From Psilocybe azurescens (taxonomy: Eukaryota; Basidiomycota; Agaricomycetes; Agaricales; Agrocybaceae): a stretch of 51,768 nt of DNA. The notes under the pieces are model-generated. The model was not told the DNA's origin. It searched no databases and was given only the letters and a program-made list of their open reading frames with translations. How positions within the stretch are numbered: position 1 is the stretch's first letter; the number at the start of each line of letters is the position of its first letter. The DNA is taken from positions 1-51,768 of the forward strand of contig JAJIRX010000518.1 in the NCBI GenBank assembly GCA_023853785.1. The letters run 5' to 3'. Below, one piece after another: positions 11,402 to 21,938 of this stretch. A program made the position numbers and the translations under genes.

Positions 11402-13610
11402 ATGATCTGGTTCAGGCTTTTCGTTGCTAGTCTCTTTTATTGGAGCACAGTCGCTTCCCGCAGGGTGGCACCGCAAATTTCTCAGACTGTACTACCAAGT
11501 GTGTTCTCAAATTTTCTATTTAACTAATCCAGAGGCTGTAACAATTTTACTACAGAGGGTTATCAGCCTTATGACGAGGGTCTTTTCACGCCGACTGGAG
11601 ATTTCTCAACGTTGTCTGACACTGAGTTCAGTGCGATTGGTCATCCGGAGTTCCCGCATCACCGTGTTCGCGTAAAGAAATCGACATTCTGCGATGGAAC
11701 AGTCAAGTAAGTTCAGCTCTTGGTTTAGTCCGAGCTTGAGGCACTAATCGTATCCGTAGTTCTTACACTGGATATATAGACATTAATGCCAGACATCTGT
11801 TCTTCTACTTTTTCGAAAGCAGAGGTAATCCTGACAAAGACGATGTCATCTTCTGGGTCAATGGAGGTCCGTCCCCTTCATTCGCATATGGCTGACGTCG
11901 AAGAGAATTGACGAAATTAACGATTATATGCGCCTCTCAGGTCCCGGTGGATCCTCAGCAATGGGACTTTTTATGGAACTCGGTAGGATTCATAAAAGTC
12001 TTGCCGAGCATAAGAATCTGGTCTTCTAATTATAATGAACAAGGTCCTTGCAGGGTGGTAAACTCCACAAGCGCCAAATTTCATGATGAATCCTGGAACT
12101 CGAATGCCAACATTTTCTTTGTTGATCAACCTGTGGGTGTCGGATACTCATACGCTGACTACGGTGAAAGTGTGGTATGTCTGCCAACATCCGCTTCATT
12201 ATACTCCTCCGGGCTGTGACAATGTTTCTCACTGTGTTCATTACAGACCACAACCGAAGAAGCGGCAAAAGATATTGCTGCATTTGTTGCTATATTCTTC
12301 GAGCACTTCAGTAAGCTCAAAGGGAGAGCTTTTCACATGGCCAGCGAGTCCTATGGAGTCAGTCATTCAATTTAACAATTCAGAATTATGCCTTATCTGA
12401 CATAACATCCACACAGGGACGGTACATTCCTGTTTTCGCTTCCGAGATATATGATCAAAACAAGAAATTGGCAAAGGCGGGACTAGCACCCATTAATCTG
12501 ACGTCCATTATGATTGGTGAGGCTCATTTTAACTTACTTTGGAGTTTGACTAACACTTCGTTTTCGTGCAATGTAGGAAACGGAGATACTGATATCTATA
12601 CTATGGTGCCGTCGTATTATGATAAAGCGTGTACTGCTGCATCTGAAGCTCCTCTTCTCGACATCAGGTCGGTACTATTTCTACACCTTTGTGTCAAATT
12701 AAGATATTCAATTGACCGTCGCATAGAACCTGCATTCGCATGAAGCAAGCTGTCTGTCCGTTACTTTATGATATGACCTGGCTACCCTGACATAGGGCTT
12801 ACCACCTTGAAGCTACCTAGATGCAAGAAGTGGATGAAAGAATCCTGCATGGATCATTTTGACAACATCGAATGCAGTGCCGCTATCTCATTTTGCGAGG
12901 ATCAACTATATGAGCCTTTCGAGGCCACTGGTACGTCCTCATTGCTAAAGTTTTCAAGCTTTAATTCATAAATGTAGGAATCAATCCTTACGATGTTACT
13001 CGGAAATGCGAAGGCTCACCATCAGATACCGCCTGCTACTTTCTCAATCGGTATAAAGCATCAAGTCATCCCGTTCCTTATTCTGACGACTTTGTATTCT
13101 AAGGCACATTCGAAATTATCTCAATCTCCCTGAAATTCGGTCAGCCCTCGGCATCGATCCGGGAACACCCAATATCACTCTAATATCCTTGAAGGTCAAC
13201 AATGATTTTGTCATGAACCTCGACGGATCCCATCCAACCTATAATCACGTTGCGGCATTGCTAGATCGTGGGGTGAGAGTCCTCATATATGTCGGACGAA
13301 ACGATTGGATTTGTAATCATTTGGGGAATGAGGCATGGACCACACAATTTGAATGGAGTGGGCATGTAGAGTTCGCGTCTCAGCCGTTAAGGGAATGGAG
13401 TGTGGACGGTCAGAAGGCTGGCTTCACACGAAAGGCGAAAGGTTTGACGTACGCTAGCGTTGATGGGGCAGGGCACATGGTTTGTACTTCATCACAAACT
13501 AGGCCGGATGTCATATCTAACGCACATTTGGTTTTGAAAAGGTGCCTTACGATAAACCTAAGGAAGCACTGGAGCTCGTCAGTCGATGGTTGAATAACCA
13601 GGATCTATAG
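11402..13610 (+). CDS. serine carboxypeptidase, S10 family (copy 1)
   Basis: Secreted or vacuolar serine exopeptidase that removes C-terminal residues. Multi-exon gene with about a dozen short introns. The start MIWFRLFVASLFYWSTVA is a plausible signal peptide; the first intron (donor near 11499, acceptor near 11558) leads into GYQPYDEGLFTP. Family blocks in order: KKSTFCDGTVK, FYFFESRGNPDKDDVIFW, NGG-GPGGSSAMGLFMELG, DESWNSNANIFFVDQPVG, the nucleophile block SESYGG (Ser codon 12349-12351, split by an intron after Gly), RYIPVFASEIY, the acid block GRNDWICN, and the histidine block GAGHMVPYD. Two positions differ from the usual motifs: GPGG where most members have GPGC, and SESYGG instead of GESYGG. 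The catalytic triad itself is present. It lacks about 30 residues of the propeptide-like N-terminus seen in copy 2. Confidence 0.85.
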
Positions 13611-14376
13611 TCGTGAACTTGAAATAATAAATGAGCACTGATTTATCGCTCTCATTCAGGCTCGACTTTGACCGATGTAAGTTGTTGCTCTTGAACGTTG
13701 AGTGTCAATGCAAGTAGCCTCTGAATTTGTGTACTACGAGTAACACTGTCAGGCGTGTCCTTTGGAGCTTAGATTGCGTAGGAGGATCTTAAAGATCAAT
13801 GCAAAAATTCTGGTACCTTATGAAAATTGGGAGGAGATTTATGAAGATGCCTACGACAGTGTGCATGTTTCTAAAGCATGGTGCTTTGGTCCCAGAATTT
13901 GCAAGATTTGTGTGTCGTGTATTGCGAATATTCGAGGAAACATCTTTGTACTATAGTTAGTGTAATATAGTTGTACGAACTTTGTTTGGACTTGGCGATG
14001 AATTTGTACACACTTGGTTTGAACTTGGTGATGAAATTCAAAAACCTGAATAACGCCTATTAAGCTTATCGGTGAGGCGACTGTGGATGCAGAGACATTT
14101 GTCGTGGAGCAACCGGAAGTAATACAGGGGTTTCGTGGAAAAGTGGGAGTTCCAGGTTCTCCTGACTTTCACGAGTCTACTCTTAAGGGATGTACGGTAA
14201 TCTCACTATACCAACCAACCAACCAACAGTGTGTTGGCTTATCTTGTTTTATTTTGAACATATTTCTACCGAATGGTCCGAGAGCGGCGCGCCCGTCGAG
14301 ATTCTTGTCTCTTGATTTTATTTAAACATGCTTTCCCACCAGCTGCAAACCTCAATAGCTCTTAGTGACGGTCATC
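13611..14376. other. spacer between tandem carboxypeptidases
   Basis: About 0.77 kb with no recognisable gene. A short CCAACCAACCAACC microsatellite occurs near 14211-14226, and the copy-2 TATA-like element lies at 14317-14327. Confidence 0.5.
14317..14327 (+). promoter_or_regulatory. TATA-like element of carboxypeptidase 2
   Basis: TTTATTTAAAC, identical to the element before copy 1, about 60 bp before the ATG at 14377. Confidence 0.5.
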
Positions 14377-16551
14377 ATGTTTTGGTCCAACACTATCCTA
14401 GCTGGACTGATTTCTTGGGGCACGATTACATTCGCGCAGCAAGATTATCAACGTGTACTGTCGAAAGGTGATTCGAGGGCGCAAATAGGACATCTAAATA
14501 TCGATTCAAGGCTAAACCATTTCCCATCCCCTAATGCAGGAGGTTATGAGTTGTACACCGACGGTCTTTTCACACCAGTCGAGGATCTCTCGATTTTATC
14601 TGAGACTGAGTTTACGAAGCTCAGTCATCCCGAATTCCCTCGCTATGGCGTCCGTGTCAAGAAGTCGACATTCTGCGATGAGACAGTGAAGTAAATGACT
14701 TCTCTATTCCAATAAAATGCCTGTGACATTGACCGTCGCGGCAGATCATATACGGGATACATTGACATCGAAGCACGTCATCTGTTTTTCTACTTCTTCG
14801 AGAGCAGGAATGACCCAGACAAAGACGATGTAATATTCTGGACTAATGGAGGTTCTTGTCTCATTCCTAATGGCATAGCTTTGTATATTTTGTAAATTAA
14901 TGGCCTACCAAATGCTTAGGGCCTGGCTGTTCCTCATCAATGGGTCTTTTCATGGAACTCGGTGTGTATGATTACTTCTGTTCTGCTCTACTAGCTAATC
15001 TTGTATGGCAGGTCCCTGCAGAATAATTGATGGCAATGGAACCAAATTTCATCCAGAATCCTGGAATTCGAACGCAAATATCTTCTTCGTCGATCAACCT
15101 ATTGGTACTGGGTTTTCTTACGCCGGCCATGGTGAATCTGTGGTACGCACACACACATCAAACTGCGACCATTTCTCTTTAGCACTGTCTTTAACATGAT
15201 TTTTTAACGTAGAGCTCTACAAAAGAGGCAGCCAAGGATATTGCCGCCTTCGTGGCCATATTCTTCAGTAATTTCAGTCAATTCAAAGGCAGGGCATTTC
15301 ACATGGCCGGGGAATCCTTTGGAGTCGGTAGTGTCAAGTACATCCATGGTTCGAAAGTTAATGCACACCTTAGGGTCGCTTTATTCCTGTCTTCGCAGCC
15401 GAAGTCTACGACCAAAACAAGAAGCTCGAACAGATTGGAATGACTCCGATCAATTTGACATCTATCATGATTGGTATGCCTCGTAAAACGGATGAGAAGA
15501 TGTAATACTAATTCTTTTGCAGGAAATGGTCGCACCGATTTCTACTCAATGATGCTGTCTTATTACGACATGGCATGCACTCCTGCGTCGGTCGCAGGAC
15601 CACTCCTGAACATTGCGTGAGTCTCCCTTATGAAATCTTTGTTACTTCCTGTATAACATGCGTTTTAGAACTTGCACCCGCATGAAACAAATGGTTTGCC
15701 CCGATCATTCTGATGCTATAGTCTCTTATGTGTAGCCTTCAGGTACCAAGGTGCAAGAAGTGGATGAAAGCATCATGCCTCGATCAGTTAGATCCTATAT
15801 CATGTAGAGCGGCCGTAAAATTCTGCTCTCAAGAACTAGAAGAACCATTCTACACCACCAGTACGTCTTATTGAATGCCTGGTTTGCTTCTTTTATTGAT
15901 TATAATTTCAGACAAAAATCCTTATGATGTCAGTCGGGACTGTGAAGGTGAGTATGGCGACACGCTTTGTTATCCAGTGACCAAGTATGTGCATCAAATA
16001 CCGACTTACTTCTAATACTCAATTTAAACACTGGCAGACACATCACTACATACCTCGACCGTCCCGCTGTCCGATTGATGCTGGGTGTCGACCCCTCCAT
16101 AACATCCAATTTCTCCTCCTGCTCAATAGAGATGTTGCTGAGATTTGCCGAGGCATTGGATGAGTTTCCACTTACCTATCACTATGTCTCTGCCTTGCTG
16201 GATCGCGGCATCAAGGCCCTCATCTACGTCGGAAACAACGACTGGGTTTGCAATCAGGTAGGGAACGAGAGATGGACGCTGGAGTTTGAATGGAGCGGAC
16301 ATGATGAGTTTAGTTCTCTGCCTTTAAGAGACTGGTTTGTAGAAGGTAAGAAGGCAGGTGTGACTAGGAGCGCAAAGGGCTTGACCTATGTTTCCATTGA
16401 TGGGGCTGGACACATGGTGCATATCTTTATTTTTGTGTTTTACTTGATTTTCATACTGACCATACATATGCAGGCTCCATACGATAAGCCCAAGGAGACA
16501 CTCGATCTGGTTAACAGATGGTTAATGAACCAGCAACTTGATCAATTGTAG
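14377..16551 (+). CDS. serine carboxypeptidase, S10 family (copy 2)
   Basis: Tandem paralogue of the gene at 11402, same strand and with matching intron positions. The ATG at 14377 gives MFWSNTILAGLISWGTITFA, a good signal peptide, followed by a short propeptide-like segment ending GGYELYTDGLFTP. Family blocks: KKSTFCDETVK, FYFFESRNDPDKDDVIFW, NGG-GPGCSSSMGLFMELG, PESWNSNANIFFVDQPIG, nucleophile GESFGG (intron after FG), RFIPVFAAEVYDQNKK, acid block GNNDWVCN and GAGHM-APYD. This copy keeps the canonical GPGC and GES motifs, so it is probably the more conventional enzyme. Cysteine-rich segments (PRCKKWMKASC) shared with copy 1 mark a fungal subfamily rather than vacuolar CPY itself. It ends NQQLDQL and stop; no frame breaks were needed. 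Confidence 0.9.
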
Positions 16552-17273
16552 TCGTTGATTCTCCCTTGATCATTCTCCCATGAAGTAAATAAAGGAATCT
16601 TCTCTTCTCAAAGCCACTTATTACGACCTCTTTGCTCATTTTCTATCTTTTGGGCTTGCATTTGTCTATATTGGATCGCTCTACTTGTCCAAGAATGCCA
16701 GGATTTCGTTCAGTGGGAAGGGAGCGGAGCCTCGAAGGCCCAACATGGCCCGCAAAGTCTCTGTAGCCCCTAAGTTAGTGTCATCACTAAATTTGGTATA
16801 CTTTCTCCCTAAAACGGTCTGAAATCGACTAATTACCAAAGTTAGGTACTTAAAATTAAATCATTTCCTTCGCAGTGGTCAAAATGGAGTTACGACTCGC
16901 CCCTCATAGGCTCTTCCACATAATTCTGCAGCGGTCGGGCGATTCTAATCATATCTGAAGCTGAAAGTTGCGCAGATGCAACTATAGCATGACAATATAA
17001 AAATGCACAGAATGTGTGATTGAGTTCCATTACAATTTTGCCGACCATGGAAAAAATAAGAATAAGTAATGAGTAGGAAGATGATTTTAGTTGAAAATGA
17101 TCAAAGAAAAATCGTTAACATAAAACATACGCAGAAAGGGAATAATAAAACAACCAGAATCCACCCCACACATACGTACATCCATGATCCATGCATCCAC
17201 CAGTCCATCACAGAGTATATCATTTCGTTCGTCTCGCCCGTTAAAGGCATCCATCCACGTTCAACATCTGATA
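16552..17273. other. intergenic between convergent genes
   Basis: Lies between the 3' ends of carboxypeptidase 2 and the RGP1-like gene. No ORF or repeat recognised. Confidence 0.5.
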
Positions 17274-20200
17274 TCAGACATCAAACACTACATCCAGTGC
17301 CTTGAACGCTGTATTCCCAGGGAACACCTTCACAGGCACCTCACACTCGACCGTCTCGAGCTTCACATCCTTCCATCCCTCTTCGCCACCAGCATAATCC
17401 ACCCCAATACCAACACCACCCGCGAGATCGGGTATAATCCCATCATACCCCTGCCCATCTGTATCCCGGTCCCCATTCGCATCATCCTCGTCCGTGTCGA
17501 GCACATCCCCATCATGATACTCCCGCTCTGCGTTCTCGTTCTGCCCGCCATACAGGATGGACGAGACTATGAACCGGGACCACGCCCTCGGCGACGAGAG
17601 CTGCTGGGCCCGCCGTCGCTGCTGCTGCGCGCGCGCAGCCTCCAATTTGAGATTCGGCTTCTCCAGCGGCGCGTTGCCTGGCGTGGCCCGCCACGACGAG
17701 CCCCACTCCCCGCGCGGGCCGTCTCGGACGAGGCTTTTGAGGCGCGCGTCATGCACGCCGGTATACGACGTCTCCGACGCGACGCCCACGAGCAAGCAGA
17801 GGCGGACTTTCCACTCTAGACCTCCTGGCATCGGGGAGGTGGGCGCTGGCGAGGACGGACTGGAGGGAGTGCTGACGGGGGTTCCGACGCGTACCTGGAA
17901 CGCGGGGCTAGCGTCCGAGGGAATATCCAGTGAAAAAGTGGTTCGAAGAGTGTTTAGTGTGAATGAGGAATGCGATTCGGCGTGCGCGCGTCGTAAATGC
18001 CTCGCACTCGAGGGCGGTGATAACGTTGAGGGTAACGTCTCATGTGATTCTAGAATGGCTGAAAGCTTAAACATAACGATAATAATGTTAGCAATCCAGC
18101 TTGAAACGCCATCGCACTTTAAAAGACGAACCTTCAGAACACGCGCCCTGCTCGTCCGCTCATTCAGCTCCACAACTCCCGTCACAGTCTCTCCAAGCCG
18201 ATACGCAGATTTCGTAAAAGTAAGAACAGCAACTTTGACTCCATCTTTGTTCACATCATAAGAAGCTAGCACAGACACAGACACATTAGCAACAACAAAG
18301 CCAAAAGTATCATACAGCATGCACAATACCTACCTTTCTTCGGGTTTCTGGTCAAAATCTCCACCGCCTCGCGACAGCCTGTGAGATTGACTTCCTCCAC
18401 GCGCTCTCTTTCACTTTCCGTCCGCCGAAGCTCCTCTTCTCTTCGCATATTACGCCGTTTTCCGTTCTGTCCATCGCCTACACCATCCTTACTGCCGCCG
18501 GTGCCAATGCTGGGACCGTCAGCCGAAGATGGTGAGGAGTCGTCATCTTCCTGCGGGACAGGATCCGGCAATGAAGCTAGAAGCGATCGCGCGTATTCTT
18601 GTATCGACTCTCGTGTATTTGTCGACGTGAAAGAAGCAGTAGTTGAAGCTGCACCAGGGGAAGTATTAGCACACAAAAAAGACGCAGCACGTGAAATGAA
18701 ACCCTCACAAGAAGGTAATCGAGGTATGCTCAGCAGGTTAGTGTTTGTTTCGGTAGCCTCCTCCATCACTTTAGCCTCCGTACCAGGCATACCGACGTCC
18801 TGTCTCCGGCTTACAGGCCATAGTAAGTCATACGGTTTCAACGAGCGACCAACTATAATACCATCAGATTACCGTTCAGAACAAAATCCCAGAAAAGAGC
18901 TGTGAAAGTACACACCAGCGACATGATTGTATATCCGTACTGGAACTTTCATCACGCGGCTGATGCTATTTGCACTAACCCCACCCCTCCTCCCCCTGAA
19001 GGACCTGCCCGACACGTACCCACGACCAGTTCATAATTGAACTTTAAAGCCTTACCCTTGAATGTCGGCGGTAAATTGTCCGGGAGCCTGGTAGTGTATG
19101 TATCTGCGCGAGAACCGAAAATAGGGTCAGGACGAAAGCACTTTTGACGCCAAAAACAAGGAAACGAAGATTAGAGAGACCACAACATACAAGTGCGAGA
19201 TTCTCCCGGGGCAAGCGATAAATCCACGGCCAACATCGCCGGCTGGATCTCGAAGGTCGGCAACGGCTCCTCGGGATCAAATTCCTGCCCGGGAGGGTTC
19301 CCAAACGCAAGCACACTCGGACTGCTGTTGCTATTCGGAAATCGCGCAGAGGCCGGCGTAGCTAACGGGGTAATCGTCGACGAGGACGACGTACGCCATC
19401 GTATCGACCCATTCCGCGAGTGCGCAGAAGCAGGCGTCGACGGACTCGCGATCGACGAGACCAGGGACGTCGGAGAGAGGATGGATAGAAGCCCGGCTGA
19501 GAACGACGACGAGCGACTGTGGGTTGGCCGGAGCCGCGGTTTCGGCGAGGTGGGCGAATTCGCATTCATCGTGGATGTGATGTCCATGCTGCCGCCGCCT
19601 AGCACGGAGCGGCTGAGCAGCGCAGCGCGTACCGCGTTGAGGGTATTTGATTGGTCGGGTGTAGGCAGGGCACCCGGAACCGGGGTGATCAAAACTGTTC
19701 CGGACAGTTGGGCATACGAATACAGGATCAGCTCATTGTTAGGTGGTGGGAAGGTGGTCGCGAAAGCGGAGCGGGGTGGTTGCAGATACCCCCGCGGAGA
19801 GTTCGAAGGCTGTCCAAGTCCTATGGGTGCCGGACGATTGTTGGCAGGTCGCGGAGGTGGGTATGCATACACGGAATTAGTGGGAGGTGCGTTAGCGGTG
19901 GGAGTATGAGGTGGGAATGAAACCGGCTCAATGGTGGGTGACCCAATGGCTGGGGTGGAGGGATAAGGCGACATGGTTGCCTCTGCGATGGGATCAAGAG
20001 CCAATGAGAACGTGGACGTAGAAGAGCTGGGCGTGTAGGGTAACGGCGGAGTAGATGTGGTCGGAGACAAAACGTCAAGCGAGAACTGGCCATCGAGAAT
20101 AGATTGTTTCCTTGCATGGGGGTGGTTGGAGGCCAACGGGAGGGAATCTGTGCGCGCAAGGGGAGAAGAAACATGAGGGGTTGTTGGGGCTACATCTTCT

Positions 20201-20722
20201 TTAATTGAAAGGTTAAATGTCAATTTAGAGACGACCCACTTTGATTAAACGATCTTTGTGAATACGGAGCTGATAAAGCTGTGACCCCTTCCGCAAATTG
20301 ACCTTCCAACTCGAACGGAGTGACCGAAACAGAAAGAGCTTTAGGCACCAGCTGCTTTTTCCTCCTCTGCTCGATCAAATCAGGTAGCTTCTCGGAACTT
20401 GACGGTGGTTTGGTCTTCCCGATAAAACCTTTCCTGCGGGGCAATTCTTCGACGACTTTGGTTCGAGCTGGGGTCTGTATGGCTGCGCTACGCGGCGTCC
20501 CAGGAGATGTCGGTGGTCGAGCTAAGGGCGCTGAGCTGATCGAGTGAGCGCCGCGTTTGTGAGAATGTGGGCTGGGTCTCGATGGTCCTGCCTCTGCTGA
20601 TCGCGTATTGGTGAATGTGATGGTTACGGAAAAGATTCCCCGGCGAAGTAGGAAGACTGCGAGGGGGTTACGACGATACGAACTGGAGAGTCGGCATCAT
20701 TCGTGCTCGTTATTCCAGGCAT
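17274..20722 (-). CDS. RGP1: Rgp1 homologue (Ric1-Rgp1 Rab6/Ypt6 exchange factor subunit)
   Basis: Partner of Ric1 in the Golgi guanine-nucleotide exchange factor for Ypt6/Rab6, acting in endosome-to-Golgi retrograde traffic. The ATG at 20722 begins MPGITSTNDADSPVRIVV; then SYFAGESF and SVTITFTNT form the conserved arrestin-like N-terminus. A long Ser/Pro-rich insertion covers roughly 19250-20200. Intron 19104-19190 leads to RTYTYTTRLPDNLPPTFKG and KALKFNYELVVGTCRAG, then SRVMKVPVRIYNHV, VGRSLKPYDLLWP, SAYRLGETVTGVVELNE, LSAILESHETLPS, a low-complexity region, and finally PVKVFPGNTAFKALDVVF at the stop. These blocks match the Rgp1 family in order. Single-base breaks occur in homopolymers near 20630, 20234 and 18979. 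The 3' end faces the carboxypeptidase pair. Confidence 0.85.
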
Positions 20723-21938
20723 TTCAGATTAACGATGGTGGTAGGATGTGCAAACCAGGTCAATGGATTTATCTCCACGTCGCGTTCTTCGGAACGCCCC
20801 AGATCGGGCAGTCGGGTGCGATAGACAGCGGTTTGGATTCTCCCACAAGCGTGGCTTTAATACACCCTGGAATCCGTATAGAGAAGAGAAGATTTGGGTT
20901 CTGTATGACGAATACATGTCGATGAATGCTGTTGTGGTAACGACACTGTTTACTGGCATTACTCACCGGTCAGAGGTCTCCAACTACTCTAATGAGTCTC
21001 CAAAGCAATAAAGTATGGGTACTTGAGTCGAACAGCTGAACCCCCAAGAAGTGGAATTATCTCTTCGCCTCTTAGTTTTGCATCGAGAACAGGAAACAAG
21101 AAACAAGAGAAATATTTGAGAAATATATCTTTAGATGATGCACACAAGAGTGACAAACTGACAGTCCAGTCGTCCACGACTGTCTCTGCCGTCTTTGTTT
21201 GGCGTTAACCATTGATCCTAACACTAAGTACCCGCGACTTAAGTACTAGTACTCCTAATGATTCTAAGTAATCGGTACTCTTAAATTTGAATATCGTGAC
21301 CGATCAATCTATACTTGTACAATGTATACTTGCAATGGGTCTCCATCTTGAAGTCTGAATGGTCGCCGCTTGGTTGTCGCAGTACAGACATCTAATGAGT
21401 TAGAATTGAGTTAGAACTAACTTGTATTGACATTCCAATGACCATAAGATGCTTTGGATGCTTTACTTTCATATAGAAGTCAAGTAGATAGATTTAGATT
21501 GACGAGCATATGAATTGCATGTGTCATATATCGTGATCCGTAGGGTACCATCACATATATCGAAGTATGTCTAGGAGAGACTAGCCATGCCCAACCGCTT
21601 ATATTGAAGAGTATCCGGTAAATACATCTCTGGCATGATGTTCGCTACGTATCTAAGCTTGGAAAGGATACAAACCTGTTCTGATGAGATACTCACGTCA
21701 AGAAAAGCTTTCGCACTGAATAGGTAACTATCGCGGTGGACCCTCGCAAAGTTACACAGGCGCCTTGCTTGGCGCAGGCTATTTTGTCACTGAGCTAACG
21801 CTGCGATCATACCATCAGAGCTCCTGAAAATCTTTCTTAGATAGGGGCTATCAAATGACATACACGTTTAAGGCAAGTTATCGACTCCTATACAGATTTT
21901 ACACAGCTTTTATGTACAATATAACGTAGGGGACTAGC
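20723..21938. other. intergenic, no gene supported
   Basis: Between the RGP1-like start and the GH6 stop. Short ORFs on both strands show no family motif and no splice-linked continuation. Nothing notable seen. Confidence 0.5.

Noticed and set aside
17184..19920. Plus-strand ORFs opposite the RGP1-like gene
   Set aside because: Conserved Rgp1 blocks and introns are all on the minus strand; the plus-strand translations are low-complexity mirrors.
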